The notes under the pieces were generated by a model that searched no databases, was not told the DNA's origin, and saw nothing but the letters and a program-made list of their open reading frames with translations. 64,000 nucleotides of DNA from Lachnospiraceae bacterium UBA3689 (GTDB lineage Bacteria; Bacillota; Clostridia; Lachnospirales; Lachnospiraceae), in assembly GCA_002371465.1 (NCBI GenBank), contig DFIU01000005.1, forward strand, positions 1-64,000, read 5' to 3'. Below, piece after piece: positions 1 to 8,884 of the stretch; position 1 is the first letter of the stretch, and each line of letters starts with the position of its first letter. The position numbers and the translations under genes were made by a program.

Positions 1-149
<149 letters not shown>

Positions 150-331
150 TTTCTGATTCTTCTCGGATGAGCGTTAGCTTTCGCTATTCTCATTCGTTTC
201 CATACTTACTGTTTTTGTTTCCGTTTCAAGAAACTGTAAAGAAATTTTCGAGTTTTGTATGTGTTTCACTGTTCAGTTATCAAGGAACTTGGGTTTTATT
301 TTGCTGTCTTCTCTCGTCGACAGCAAGAAAT

Positions 332-360
332 AGTATATGGCTCGTTGTGACGTTTGTCAA
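332..360 (-). promoter_or_regulatory. rrn promoter (sigma-A type)
   Basis: On the minus strand a consensus -35 TTGACA (355-360) and a -10 TATACT (332-337) are separated by exactly 17 nt. An A/T-rich UP-like tract lies just upstream (361-385). The downstream leader (about 260-300) carries the GTTCCTTGATAACTGAACAG motif commonly found before 16S genes of Firmicutes. Its position about 180 nt before the 16S 5' end fits an rRNA operon promoter. Confidence 0.9.
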
Positions 361-499
361 CAACTTTTTTAGAAAGTTTTAAGATTTCTCAATCGCTTTC
401 CTGCCATGTTTTGTTCGGCCCGGATCAATGGTCCGTGACGCGAACGGATGCTATCATACCGCGGGATCTCTGCCTCGTCAAGGGGAATTTTCAAATTTG

Positions 500-1216
500 T
501 CATAATTTTTTAAACAGCTTCTTCAATGCTCCAAATTCCCTCAGGGACCTAAGTCCCGATCCTACCAGTTTTTGAAAGCCAATCGAACTGTTTCCCCTTC
601 TCCTGGCACCAAAATGAATCGGAATAAACCGATAGCATTTTTTATTTTTAACCGCCAGCACGGTCAGCATAACATTGGGCAGGCGATAGCGGGGAGGCAA
701 AAGAGCCAGGCTCTCCTTCAGGAAATCCGCCCGCATCAACCTATAGGGGGCATTTGCATCCGGAAGACTGACTTGAAAATAAATTTTGAGCAGAAGGCAC
801 AAAATGCGCTCCGCAAAAATCCGCCCCAGTCCATCCTGCCGGTGGACGCGGCGTCCGAAAATGGCGTCGTACTCGTGCCGCTTCCTCCAAAAGGATTCAA
901 ATTCAAGAGGAGAGGTCTGCCCGTCCGTATCCGTCTGAAAAACATAGTCCGCCCCCTGAGACAGGGCATATTGGTATGCCCGCATCAGGGTCGGTCCGTG
1001 TCCCGCATTTTCCTGATTGATCAAAACAAGAAGAGGCAACTGATCAGCTGCCTCTTCCAGAATCTTCCCGGTGTCATCCCGACTGCCGTCATTTACGATA
1101 AGCAGGCGGGAACCATTTTCCCCATGACGCTCAATGACCGGATACCAGTCCGCGAGGAACTGACGGATATTTTCCGCCTCATTATAAGCCGGCGCTACGA
1201 TATACAGGGTGTCCAT
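500..1216 (-). CDS. Family 2 glycosyltransferase
   Basis: A 238-aa GT-A glycosyltransferase. The N-terminus has the GT2 nucleotide-binding pattern (IVAPAYNEAENI, then LLIVNDGSRDDT near residue 40), and a DXD-like acidic motif (QTDTDG) sits near residue 96. No membrane segment is evident, unlike the longer polyprenyl-phosphate mannosyltransferases, so it is probably a soluble enzyme acting at the inner membrane face. The start is supported by a GGAGGAAGG site directly upstream. It follows folT by 89 nt on the same strand and is probably co-transcribed from the riboswitch-controlled promoter, although a functional link to folate is not obvious. Donor and acceptor cannot be predicted. Confidence 0.85.
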   Translation of the reverse strand: MDTLYIVAPAYNEAENIRQFLADWYPVIERHGENGSRLLIVNDGSRDDTGKILEEAADQLPLLVLINQENAGHGPTLMRAYQYALSQGADYVFQTDTDGQTSPLEFESFWRKRHEYDAIFGRRVHRQDGLGRIFAERILCLLLKIYFQVSLPDANAPYRLMRADFLKESLALLPPRYRLPNVMLTVLAVKNKKCYRFIPIHFGARRRGNSSIGFQKLVGSGLRSLREFGALKKLFKKL

Positions 1217-1305
1217 CCTTCCTCCTCTCTCCTGAGTCGTCGATGTTTCAGTTTACTTGGAACAGGCGATCGCCCCAAAAGCTTCCTTTACCAAGCTCCT
1301 TTCAA

Positions 1306-1851
1306 TCAGAGCCAGCCTTCTCTCGTCACCAGCCGATAGATAGGCTTTAAAATCACAGCAAAGATCGCGGTATTGATCGGGATCATGATCAGCTCCTTGG
1401 GCAGGCGGGTGATCAGGGACGCGCGGAAGGGCATGCCGTAGACGACCGAGAGCCAGTAGGTGTTGAGGAAAATCCCCACGATTCCGATATAGAGGACCTG
1501 AGCCAGAAAGATCCGCAAAATGGACGGATTCTTCCGCAGCATCAGCCCGTAGATCAGACCGGTTATGACGGAACTTACCGTAAAGCCGGGGAAAAACGGA
1601 CCGGTCGGCTTGACCAGATAGGACAGAATGTCCGTCAGTCCGCCGATCAAGCCGCCGATCATGGGTCCGAACAGCATACCGCCGATTGCAACGGGCACGT
1701 TCTGGAACCGGATCTCAATCAGGTTGGTGACCGGAATTTTGAAAAATCCCAGTATCACGGCAAGTGCCGTCAAAAATGCCGCTGTCGTCAGCACCCTGGT
1801 GTTCCGAAGAAGGGGTTTGGGGACATTTTGCCTGGTTGCCATCTGTTTCAT
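1306..1851 (-). CDS. folT: Folate ECF transporter substrate-binding subunit FolT
   Basis: About 181 aa, strongly hydrophobic, with five to six predicted membrane segments. It has the S-component pattern of ECF vitamin transporters: an ALAVILGFFKIPV first helix, IRFQNVPVAIGGMLFGPMIGGLIGGLTDIL, and a KPTGPFFPGFTVSS loop typical of FolT-like proteins. It would bind folate and work with the shared EcfA/EcfA'/EcfT module, which is not in this window. The upstream tetrahydrofolate riboswitch gives independent support for folate as substrate. ATG at 1851 is preferred over an in-frame TTG at 1854 because the AAAGGAGG ribosome site, held in the leader hairpin, ends 8 nt before it. Confidence 0.9.
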   Translation of the reverse strand: MKQMATRQNVPKPLLRNTRVLTTAAFLTALAVILGFFKIPVTNLIEIRFQNVPVAIGGMLFGPMIGGLIGGLTDILSYLVKPTGPFFPGFTVSSVITGLIYGLMLRKNPSILRIFLAQVLYIGIVGIFLNTYWLSVVYGMPFRASLITRLPKELIMIPINTAIFAVILKPIYRLVTREGWL

Positions 1852-1859
1852 CAAAAATA

Positions 1860-1893
1860 CCTCCTTTGCAGTTTTTCCATGCTACAAAGGAGG
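1860..1893 (-). promoter_or_regulatory. Hairpin sequestering the folT ribosome-binding site
   Basis: On the minus strand CCTCCTTTG (1885-1893) can pair perfectly with CAAAGGAGG (1860-1868), extended by two more pairs after one mismatch. The 3' arm is the folT Shine-Dalgarno sequence itself. No long U tract follows. This suggests translational control by the tetrahydrofolate riboswitch immediately upstream rather than transcription termination. Confidence 0.75.
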
Positions 1894-1910
1894 CTCCTCG
1901 TATCCCCGAA

Positions 1911-2013
1911 TGCAGCAGCGGGATGCGACATCGAAACCGCAAGATTACACTTTTCGTCCCACTGACAACTCCCTGTTCAGCGGGCACTTAACGCTTCGAC
2001 ATCTACTCTGCTC
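1911..2013 (-). promoter_or_regulatory. Tetrahydrofolate (THF) riboswitch
   Basis: The minus strand carries the THF-I hallmarks: GAGTAGATG at the 5' end, GCGTTAAGTG shortly after, and a 3' half ending GATGTCGCATCC. The 5' GCAG and 3' CTGC can close the P1 stem. This order and spacing match the riboswitches upstream of folT in Streptococcus and Clostridia. It lies between a good promoter (2041-2069) and the sequestering hairpin before folT, so folate abundance should lower FolT synthesis. Exact ends are approximate. Confidence 0.88.
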
Positions 2014-2040
2014 ATTAAAATGATTAACTTTTCCGCTCCT

Positions 2041-2069
2041 ATTATAAGGAGTGGGAGATTGAATTGCAA
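2041..2069 (-). promoter_or_regulatory. Promoter of the folT unit
   Basis: Minus-strand TTGCAA (2064-2069), a 17-nt spacer and a perfect TATAAT (2041-2046). Transcription would start near 2034, just before the THF riboswitch. This separates the folT unit from the cobalamin operon, which ends at 2142. Confidence 0.82.
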
Positions 2070-2141
2070 TTTAAAATATCAGAATAAGCTGCTTTCTACC
2101 AATCGCTTCAAGCCTCCGACATCTTCCAAATTTTAGGATAC

Positions 2142-3194
2142 TTATCCTGCCACAAATTCCCGGATCGCTTGCATCAGAAGATAGTTCTCCTCATGACCCT
2201 TCACCCCGATCCGATAATAGGTCGAATTAAGTCCCGGAAAATCATCGCAGGTCCGAATCAGCATTCCTCTCTCAAGCAGATAGGGAAACAGATCCTCCGG
2301 TCCCCGGAATAGGATAAAATCCGCCTCTCCCTCATAAGTCTGCATCCCCATTTCGCGAAGATCCTTCATGCAGTAGTCCCGCTCCTTTTGGACAACCTGC
2401 CAGGTATCCTTAAGGTAATCCGAAAGGTCGAGCGCCCGCATTCCGGCGATCTGCGCCAGGGAGGAGACATTCCACTCACTGACCTGCCTTGCCATCCGCT
2501 CAATCAGCTCTTCCGAAGCACAGATCGTCCCCAGCCTAAGTCCCGGAATGGCAAAAATCTTGGTAAAAGCTCCCAGTACCAGCAGGTGGGGATAGTACAC
2601 GAGGTCCGGTACCCTGCTTCTTACCCGGCAATCCGGCAGAAAGGACAGAAAGCACTCGTCAAGAAGGACAAAGATGCCGTAAGTTTCACAGACAGTCAGG
2701 ATGCGGGTCAAAATATCCGGACCGATGCCGGCTCCGGTCGGGTTGTTGGGATTGCAAAGAAAGATCAGGTCCGGTTGATCTCCCCTCTCTCCTAAATTCT
2801 TTAGGAAAATAGGAAAATCTTCCGTCACCCAAAAGCTAGCCTCTTCCTTTAAGAAATAGTGGATCACTTCCGCGCCTACCGCTTTTGCTGCCCGTTCGTA
2901 GCCGGAAAAGGTCGGTTCCGCGATCAGCACCCGCTTAGGCTCTAATGCTCGTACGGCTGCCGTAATCAGTTCGGATGCCCCATTTCCCATGAGGATCTGA
3001 TTCTTTTGGATAGATAAAAAGTCCGCCATTTTCCGGCGCAGGGTTTCAGCCGTTCGATCCGGATAACATTCTATAGAAGAAAGTCCCTGTATCAGCGCCT
3101 CCCCAACCTCCGAAGGCATGCCGAGCGGATTGACATTGATCGAAAAATCGTGCCTGATTCGCTTGTCCCTGATTTCTCCTCCATGAACCATCAT
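2142..3194 (-). CDS. cobD: L-threonine-O-3-phosphate decarboxylase
   Basis: A 350-aa PLP enzyme of aminotransferase fold. In cobalamin synthesis it decarboxylates threonine phosphate to (R)-1-amino-2-propanol O-2-phosphate, the side chain CbiB attaches. Visible features are the N-terminal MVHGG motif characteristic of CobD/HisC-like proteins, NPNNPTG (148-154), and the PLP lysine K212 in TKIFAIPGLRLG. Length matches the family. Two in-frame ATGs begin the frame; GGGGAG lies 8 nt before the first. Last gene of the cobalamin operon, 216 nt after cobS. A general histidinol-phosphate aminotransferase is the main alternative, but context favours CobD. Confidence 0.9.
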   Translation of the reverse strand: MMVHGGEIRDKRIRHDFSINVNPLGMPSEVGEALIQGLSSIECYPDRTAETLRRKMADFLSIQKNQILMGNGASELITAAVRALEPKRVLIAEPTFSGYERAAKAVGAEVIHYFLKEEASFWVTEDFPIFLKNLGERGDQPDLIFLCNPNNPTGAGIGPDILTRILTVCETYGIFVLLDECFLSFLPDCRVRSRVPDLVYYPHLLVLGAFTKIFAIPGLRLGTICASEELIERMARQVSEWNVSSLAQIAGMRALDLSDYLKDTWQVVQKERDYCMKDLREMGMQTYEGEADFILFRGPEDLFPYLLERGMLIRTCDDFPGLNSTYYRIGVKGHEENYLLMQAIREFVAG

Positions 3195-3410
3195 GCCAAC
3201 ACTCCCCGCTAAAATTCAATATACCTGTTCCTAAAGTGGCTTACATATACTTCGTTCTGAAAGTTAATCTTAAATCCGATTTCAGGGACTTAGAGAGCCC
3301 TTATCGATTTTCCCGCCATCCATACAAGATCCAAGATAGAATACGATCCTTTCAAACTTTCCAGACGAAGACCTACCTTCAATCCACACCTCGACCGATT
3401 CTATATACCG

Positions 3411-4193
3411 TCATCCTAGAATCCCCAAGCGAAAACAGACTGCCAAGGCGCAAGCCATAATAACTTCTGCGTTACACAAGAACCAGCCGGCGACATCCCC
3501 GGTGATGCCGCCGAAGTCCCGGTAAGACCTCCACCGGTAATACAGCCAGGTCAAAAGCCCCGCCGCTGCCGCAGCGATACCTGCTCTTGGATTCAGCAGG
3601 ATCATCAGTACCGCCGAAGCCCCCGCTTCAAACATCAAAAGTGCCAGATTGACATTCCGATCCAGTCGGGACGCCGACGCAAAACTGTAGAGCGTTCCCT
3701 CTTTTTTCGCATTTTGAAAAGTCACAACGGAAATCCCGCTCAACGCACGCGCATAGACAAAGCCCAGAGCGAGAATTTCGGCATACCTTCCATTTAAGGT
3801 CAGAAGCGCCGCCAGATAGACCGCCGCCAGCAGCAGCGTCCGAATCACAGCAAATGCCCCGATATGCGAATCGGAAAGAATCTGCAGCCGCTCCCCTTTT
3901 CCCTTCCAGGAAGAAAGGGCGTCACTGGTGTCCATGAATCCATCCAGATGGATTCCCCCGGTCACAAGAACCGGAATGACCGCCGCGATCAGCGTATCCG
4001 CCAGCTCCGATCTGCCGGGCAGAACCGCCGATAGGATATACCAGAAATAGAAAATCGCCCCGATCACGATGCCGGTTAAGGGAAAGAAGCTGATCGCGTA
4101 TTTCATATCCTCTTCCTTCCATTCAAATTTGGATGGCACGGGAAGACGGGAATACATGGAAAATGCGATACAAAACGCCCTGACTGCTCTCAT
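3411..4193 (-). CDS. cobS: Adenosylcobinamide-GDP ribazoletransferase (cobalamin synthase)
   Basis: A 260-aa polytopic membrane protein that joins adenosylcobinamide-GDP to alpha-ribazole (phosphate) to give adenosylcobalamin (phosphate). The family signatures are clear: FFPLTGIVIGAI near the N-terminus, GGIHLDGFMDTSDALSSWKG near residue 80, SDSHIGAFAVI, and a C-terminal GGITGDVAGW segment. Length is normal. AAGGAGGAGAA precedes the start. It follows cobC by 18 nt. Together with CobU, CobT and CobC elsewhere in this operon it completes the nucleotide loop assembly branch. Confidence 0.95.
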   Translation of the reverse strand: MRAVRAFCIAFSMYSRLPVPSKFEWKEEDMKYAISFFPLTGIVIGAIFYFWYILSAVLPGRSELADTLIAAVIPVLVTGGIHLDGFMDTSDALSSWKGKGERLQILSDSHIGAFAVIRTLLLAAVYLAALLTLNGRYAEILALGFVYARALSGISVVTFQNAKKEGTLYSFASASRLDRNVNLALLMFEAGASAVLMILLNPRAGIAAAAAGLLTWLYYRWRSYRDFGGITGDVAGWFLCNAEVIMACALAVCFRLGILG

Positions 4194-4211
4194 TTCTCCT
4201 CCTTTACGGAT

Positions 4212-4997
4212 TTAGGGAATCTTTTCTATACTCAAAAGCTGAATCCCGGCATCATCCGGGATCTGGTCCTGTTCCGGTCCTGCAATTTCAAGAGTCAGCA
4301 GCCGCCCCTGCCCCGGCTTAGGCTGAAGCTCGTAGCGGGAAGTCCCATCCCGACCGGTCAGCATTTCCAAAATCGCGGCAATCGGACCGCCATGAGTTAC
4401 GATAATTTGCAATCCCCCAGCTTGAGAGCAAACAAACTCTCGAAAAGCCTGCCATACCCGCACCCTCATTTCCTGTCCGCTCTCCCCATGGGGGCAGCGA
4501 ACCCTCTCACTTCGGTCGGAGAGCCATTCCCGATAGTCTTCCCGCTCCTTTAGCGTCTCATAGGTAAATCCTTCAAAGTCGCCGAAATCAAGTTCTCTCA
4601 TACCCAGAACTTCAAAAATAGGAACCTCTCCAAAGAGAAGCTTCAGCGTTTCGTTGGTGCGTTTCATTCCGCTGCTATAAAACCGAAAGCCCGGAATATC
4701 ACTTTGTTCTGTTTGATTCAGGTTAGACAAGTTTTGACCGGATGTGTTCAAATCCAGTGCCTTTTGATTCAATACCCTTTGATCTGCTGATGTTTGCTCT
4801 AATGACTTCTGATTTAACTGATCTAACACCTTTTGTCTTTGCCCTATTTGTTTAAGAGCTTTCCTATAAGCATCCCGCAGTTGACAAAGCTCCTCTCTGC
4901 CTCTTTGCGACAGGGGAAGATCCCCTGCGCCGCAATAGGCGTGGCGTTCGTTGGCGGCTGTCAGTCCGTGCCGAATCAGTAGAATCTGCCGCTTCAT
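4212..4997 (-). CDS. cobC: Alpha-ribazole phosphatase (histidine phosphatase family) with Q/N-rich insert
   Basis: A 261-aa histidine phosphatase expected to remove phosphate from alpha-ribazole phosphate or adenosylcobalamin phosphate. The catalytic R-H-G triad motif is at 9-11 (LLIRHGLTAANE), the second histidine at H202 (THGGPI), and a MRELDFGDFEG motif at 133-143. Typical members are near 200 aa. Here about 50 extra residues (about 50-101) split the domain after the first helix. They are rich in L, N, Q and S with recurring LNQ-type units, and the DNA is visibly more A/T-rich than the flanks. The start overlaps the cobU stop by 4 nt. The insert looks like a flexible surface loop; effect on activity unknown. 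Confidence 0.85.
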   Translation of the reverse strand: MKRQILLIRHGLTAANERHAYCGAGDLPLSQRGREELCQLRDAYRKALKQIGQRQKVLDQLNQKSLEQTSADQRVLNQKALDLNTSGQNLSNLNQTEQSDIPGFRFYSSGMKRTNETLKLLFGEVPIFEVLGMRELDFGDFEGFTYETLKEREDYREWLSDRSERVRCPHGESGQEMRVRVWQAFREFVCSQAGGLQIIVTHGGPIAAILEMLTGRDGTSRYELQPKPGQGRLLTLEIAGPEQDQIPDDAGIQLLSIEKIP

Positions 4998-5989
4998 TTA
5001 AGGGCCTCCGGAATCCCGCAGAAAACCCGGGTCACATGGTCCGCTTCTGCTGCCACTTTCCTAAGGAAAATACCTGTCTCCTCCCTCCATTTTCGGTCCA
5101 CCGGATCCATGGGAACGATCCCGGAAGAAATGTCGTCGCAGATGACAACCATTTTTCCACACCAGTCCTTCGGAATCGACGGACTATCCCCATGTTCCAC
5201 ACAGGTTCTCACATAGGTTTCCAAATGCGTCACACAGGTAATCGTCGGATCGGGGAGGTGGTACTTCTCTTTGATATAAGTCATTTTTCCCTGATAAGCT
5301 CCGCCTATACAGAGTTCCAGAATCTGATATGGCTGCTCCACGGATGCTCTCTCCTCCCCACTTGACTTAGACACAAACTTAGTCTTCATGTCCTCTTTCA
5401 GTTCCTGATTCCGGCTTTCCTCCCGAAAACTTTCCGGGTTTCCTTTCTGAAGGGCAGAGATAACTTCCGCTCTCCCCTTCCGAACGATCGGAAGTCCCGC
5501 CACACACTCCAGCACCAGATCAAACTGCTTAGCACAAGCCCGATCAATCCCGGCGAGCGCCCGCTCATAAGCATTTGTATAAGAATCAAATTGCCGGGCA
5601 TTGGAATAGATGGCGTCACTGATGAGGATAAAATGTTCCGCCTGGGCTGAAAATCCCAGAATATCCTCCGCGACGATCTGACCCGCATCCGGGCGATAGG
5701 ACGAGCCGTACATGATATTGGAAAGGAGAGCTGTACTGCTGTCAAGCAGATATGCGCCTTTGGGATCTGCCGTCAAAAATCCGTTCAGTCCAGCTCCGCA
5801 CTCCTCGGCCTTAAATCCAAGTCCCGCCCTTTGCTGTCGGTGCTTTCGGATTCGTTCCCGATCCTCCTGGTCGTGTGGGATCATCGCCGCCAGATAATAG
5901 CGGCGTCCTTCATCCCCCAAGGCAAGAACCAGATCCTGAGCCAGTTCCGTCTTGCCATTTTTCGAGCCTCCGGTAATCAAAATCCTCAA
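4994..5989 (-). CDS. cobU: CobU adenosylcobinamide kinase/guanylyltransferase with a second CobU-like domain
   Basis: A 331-aa protein, well above the usual 170-190 aa of CobU. Domain 1 (about 1-170) has the P-loop GGSKNGKT (7-14), a histidine in RKHRQQR (H50) at the place of the guanylylated histidine, and a C-terminal CAGLPIVRKG element. A charged linker (about 171-222) follows. Domain 2 (about 223-331) begins with GGAYQGKM, a degenerate P-loop, and ends with DDISSGIVPMDPVDRKWREETG, which resembles the ending of ordinary CobU. So the protein reads as one complete CobU plus a shortened, probably non-catalytic or kinase-defective copy. Both ends overlap neighbours by 4 nt (cobC, cbiH), implying translational coupling. 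Confidence 0.85.
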   Translation of the reverse strand: MRILITGGSKNGKTELAQDLVLALGDEGRRYYLAAMIPHDQEDRERIRKHRQQRAGLGFKAEECGAGLNGFLTADPKGAYLLDSSTALLSNIMYGSSYRPDAGQIVAEDILGFSAQAEHFILISDAIYSNARQFDSYTNAYERALAGIDRACAKQFDLVLECVAGLPIVRKGRAEVISALQKGNPESFREESRNQELKEDMKTKFVSKSSGEERASVEQPYQILELCIGGAYQGKMTYIKEKYHLPDPTITCVTHLETYVRTCVEHGDSPSIPKDWCGKMVVICDDISSGIVPMDPVDRKWREETGIFLRKVAAEADHVTRVFCGIPEALK

Positions 5990-6726
5990 GACCGCTCACT
6001 CCTGTATCCGCGCTTTGTCACAATCTTTCCATTTACGATTTCCGAGGCAGATGAACCGATAAAGACCGTCGAAAACATATCCGCATCGGCATTTTCCAAT
6101 TCGCCCAAGGTTATCACACGAACACGTTCTCCATCCCGCCCGATCCGATCCGCGATTCCGGCTGGACGATTTTCCGGAAGAGTCTCCAGTAAAATGCGGC
6201 AGGCGCGCGCCAGATAATCCTTCCGCTTATGGCTGGAGGGATTGTAGAGGACGATCGAAAAATCCCCGGCAGCCGCGGCACGGAGTCGGCGTTCAATCTC
6301 TTCCCAGGGCGTCAGCCGATCGCTTAAGGAAATCACGGCAAAATCGGAAATGAGGGGCGCGCCGAGAAGAGCCGCCCCGCTAAGAGCCGCCGTCACGCCC
6401 GGTACAACCTCCACCTCCACATGGGGATAGTCTTTTGTCAGCTGCAAAATCAGCCCCGCCATGCCATAGACGCCCGCATCCCCGCTGCAGATCATCGCGA
6501 CAGACTGACCCTTGTCCGCCTCCTCAAGCGCCATCCGGCAGCGCTCTTCCTCCTTGGTCATCGGAGTGGTCAGATAAGTCTTATCCGGATAGGCGGGCTT
6601 CATCAGATCGTTGTAAACGCTGTAGCCGACAATCACGTCACAGCCCGCCAGCACCTGCTGCGCCCGCACCGTCATCGCCTCCGGATTGCCCGGACCGATC
6701 CCGGTCACATATACAATTCCGCTCAT
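5986..6726 (-). CDS. cbiH: Precorrin-3B / cobalt-factor III C17-methyltransferase
   Basis: A 246-aa SAM-dependent tetrapyrrole methylase that methylates C17 with ring contraction in the anaerobic corrin pathway. It shows the family GIGPGNPEAMT glycine-rich loop at the N-terminus, ICSGDAGVYGMA near residue 75, VVPGVTAALSGAALLGAPL near 105, and LYNPSSHKR near 165. ATG at 6726 is chosen because AAGGAGGAG lies 4-5 nt upstream; an in-frame ATG 14 codons earlier would run into the cbiG end region without a ribosome site. The stop overlaps cobU by 4 nt. Confidence 0.93.
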   Translation of the reverse strand: MSGIVYVTGIGPGNPEAMTVRAQQVLAGCDVIVGYSVYNDLMKPAYPDKTYLTTPMTKEEERCRMALEEADKGQSVAMICSGDAGVYGMAGLILQLTKDYPHVEVEVVPGVTAALSGAALLGAPLISDFAVISLSDRLTPWEEIERRLRAAAAGDFSIVLYNPSSHKRKDYLARACRILLETLPENRPAGIADRIGRDGERVRVITLGELENADADMFSTVFIGSSASEIVNGKIVTKRGYRSERS

Positions 6727-6736
6727 TTGCTCCTCC

Positions 6737-7765
6737 TTAAAACACAAGGTCCACCTTCCGAATGCCAAGCGCCACCGTCATCCCGTTTTCCGCCGTCTTA
6801 GGGACCAGGATCTTCTCCGCCCCGGCACAGACCGCTGCCCGCTCACAGACATTTCCCACTCCGACCGTCCGCCTGACCAGGTCCGACTCCGAAAAGTTCC
6901 CCTTTGCCGCATTCAGTTCGTCCGAGGAAAATACGGAAAATGGAATCTGAAGCTTCTCGGCAAGTTCCAAAAGCCCCGCTTCATCCGCCTTTTTATCAAT
7001 CGAAGCAAGGCTGCACAGGGCTTCCGGCGCGATCTGTCTTTTCCCAAACACCCGGTTCAAGAAGTCGGCTAGCGCCCCTTCTTCCTTCCCGCGCCGGCAG
7101 CCCATTCCCGCCACGATGCACCTGGGGATAAGAGACAGACCGTACCGATCCGGCAGTTGCTTCAGGGTGATCACAAAAGAAGTCTCCCCGCACTCTTCAA
7201 GGCTTGCGGCCTGACGGAGTTCTTTGGGTACAGGTCCATTTATTTTGACAAATGGCGCAAGCTCCGGGGCTATGCCCCAGGTCACCTGTTCCTTGCGAAG
7301 AAGGGCGGCAGAGACCTTTTTTACTTTTGATAAATCCGTAATCACCAGATTATTTTGCTTAGCGAACAAGTCAACTGCAAACAGGCGATTGACATCCGTC
7401 GCGGTCGTCAGAACCGGCGCCGCTCCCACCAGGGCAGATAGAGCCATAGCCGCCTCATTGGCGCCGCCCAGATGCCCCGAAAGAAGAGGGACCACATACT
7501 GCCCAGCTTCATCCATGACCAGGACCGCAGGGTCCTGATCCTTGCGGGTGATGTAGGGTGCGATGCTGCGAACCGCAATTCCGGCAGCTCCTATAAAGAG
7601 CAGGATCGTTCCGGACCTGAAATATTCCCGCACCCAGTTTGAAAGCGGTTCGGTTTCAGATCGGATTTCCACCCCCATCTGCTGCCGGATTCGCCCTGCC
7701 AGCTCTCTTCCGGCGGGTGTAAAACAGGTCACCTTTAAATTTTCTCCCAGCTTAGTTTGATCCAT
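6737..7765 (-). CDS. cbiG: Cobalt-precorrin-5A hydrolase
   Basis: A 342-aa protein that opens the delta-lactone of cobalt-precorrin-5A and releases acetaldehyde. Three family regions can be seen: an N-terminal domain with ILLFIGAAGIAVRSIAPYI, a central part with VVPLLSGHLGGANE (about 92-105) and TATDVNRLFAVD, and a C-terminal CbiG_C domain with VAGMGCRRGK (about 217-226) and SIDKKADE. Size is as expected. It lies 10 nt before cbiH and after a 132-nt gap following cbiB, in which nothing regulatory was recognised. Confidence 0.93.
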   Translation of the reverse strand: MDQTKLGENLKVTCFTPAGRELAGRIRQQMGVEIRSETEPLSNWVREYFRSGTILLFIGAAGIAVRSIAPYITRKDQDPAVLVMDEAGQYVVPLLSGHLGGANEAAMALSALVGAAPVLTTATDVNRLFAVDLFAKQNNLVITDLSKVKKVSAALLRKEQVTWGIAPELAPFVKINGPVPKELRQAASLEECGETSFVITLKQLPDRYGLSLIPRCIVAGMGCRRGKEEGALADFLNRVFGKRQIAPEALCSLASIDKKADEAGLLELAEKLQIPFSVFSSDELNAAKGNFSESDLVRRTVGVGNVCERAAVCAGAEKILVPKTAENGMTVALGIRKVDLVF

Positions 7766-7897
7766 CTGTCCGCTTACACTTTCTAAAAACTTTCATGGAG
7801 CATCTTCTTTATGTTCTAATCCTCATAAGACTTATTGATAATGACCTACGGCTAACTGCACAATTAGTGATCAGGGTAACTTTGCTGATCTACATAT

Positions 7898-8878
7898 TTA
7901 ACCGATAAGTAACTTCACCAGAATCCTCACCGCCAGCAGCACTGCAAACATCAGTATGGACGCGCCCCACATAAGCCGCACAGCCCGCCTGATATCTTCC
8001 GTCTCAATGGGTCGGATCGGGTCTCCGATCCAGGGCTTTTTCACCGTTTTTCCGAAATAGACGGCGTCCCCTGCCAGCCTCAGCCTCAGGGCACCGGCAC
8101 AGGCGCTCTCGGACTGAGCCGAATTGGGGCTGGCGTGTGAGAAACGATCCCGCCTGAAAATGCGCCAGGCATTTTTACCGTCATAGCGAAGCAAAAAGGC
8201 GCTCACTATGATAAAAAGACCGGATAGTCTGGCGGGCAGAAAACCGGCTGCGTCATCCAATTTTGCGGCGGCAGTTCCGAACCAGCGGTAGGTTTCATTT
8301 TTATAACCCAGCATGGAATCCATCGTGTTGATCGCCTTGTAGACCATGGCGCCCACGCCCCCAAATAAAAAGAGATAGAAAAGGGGGGCAATTTCGCCGT
8401 CCGCTGTATTTTCCGCAACCGTCTCCACCGCTGCTCGGGTAATTCCGTCCCGGTCCAGCACAGACGTATCGCGACCGACGATCATGGAAACGGCTTTCCG
8501 CGCCCCTTCAACGTTGCCGCCTTCCAGCGGCTTGCGGACGGAATTGGCGGCATCCTGCAAATTCCGCGCCGCCAGGCAGCAGCAGGCACAGATACTTTCC
8601 AAAACAAGTCCCAGGATCGGATGAATCCGATAGGAGGCAAGAAGGACTCCGGCAGTGGTCCCACCCGTGATCACAAGGACAAGACCTGCCAGCAGCGCCC
8701 CCTTTCGCCTTTGAACGCTTGGATGATCCGTCTCTTTCCTTAAATGTCGTTCCAGGAATGTGATCAGCTTGCCCATCAGGCGCACCGGATGAGGAAAGTT
8801 CTCCGGATCTCCGATCAGAAGATCCAGGAAAAAACCCAACGAGGCACTGGTGACGATATGCCATTTTAAAAGATCCAT
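7898..8878 (-). CDS. cbiB: Adenosylcobinamide-phosphate synthase
   Basis: About 326 aa, a membrane protein that attaches aminopropanol phosphate to adenosylcobyric acid. The N-terminal DLLIGDPENFPHPVRLMGKLI motif is diagnostic for CbiB/CobD(Pseudomonas nomenclature). VGRDTSVLDRDGITRAAVETVAENTADGEIAPLFY and NTMDSMLGYKNE in the middle are also conserved. Several hydrophobic segments fit four to five membrane spans. ATG at 8878 is preferred to GTG at 8881 because GGAG lies a normal distance upstream. It begins 6 nt after the btuD-cobT stop. Its substrate comes from cobD at the other end of the operon. Confidence 0.93.
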   Translation of the reverse strand: MDLLKWHIVTSASLGFFLDLLIGDPENFPHPVRLMGKLITFLERHLRKETDHPSVQRRKGALLAGLVLVITGGTTAGVLLASYRIHPILGLVLESICACCCLAARNLQDAANSVRKPLEGGNVEGARKAVSMIVGRDTSVLDRDGITRAAVETVAENTADGEIAPLFYLFLFGGVGAMVYKAINTMDSMLGYKNETYRWFGTAAAKLDDAAGFLPARLSGLFIIVSAFLLRYDGKNAWRIFRRDRFSHASPNSAQSESACAGALRLRLAGDAVYFGKTVKKPWIGDPIRPIETEDIRRAVRLMWGASILMFAVLLAVRILVKLLIG

Positions 8879-8884
8879 CACTGC

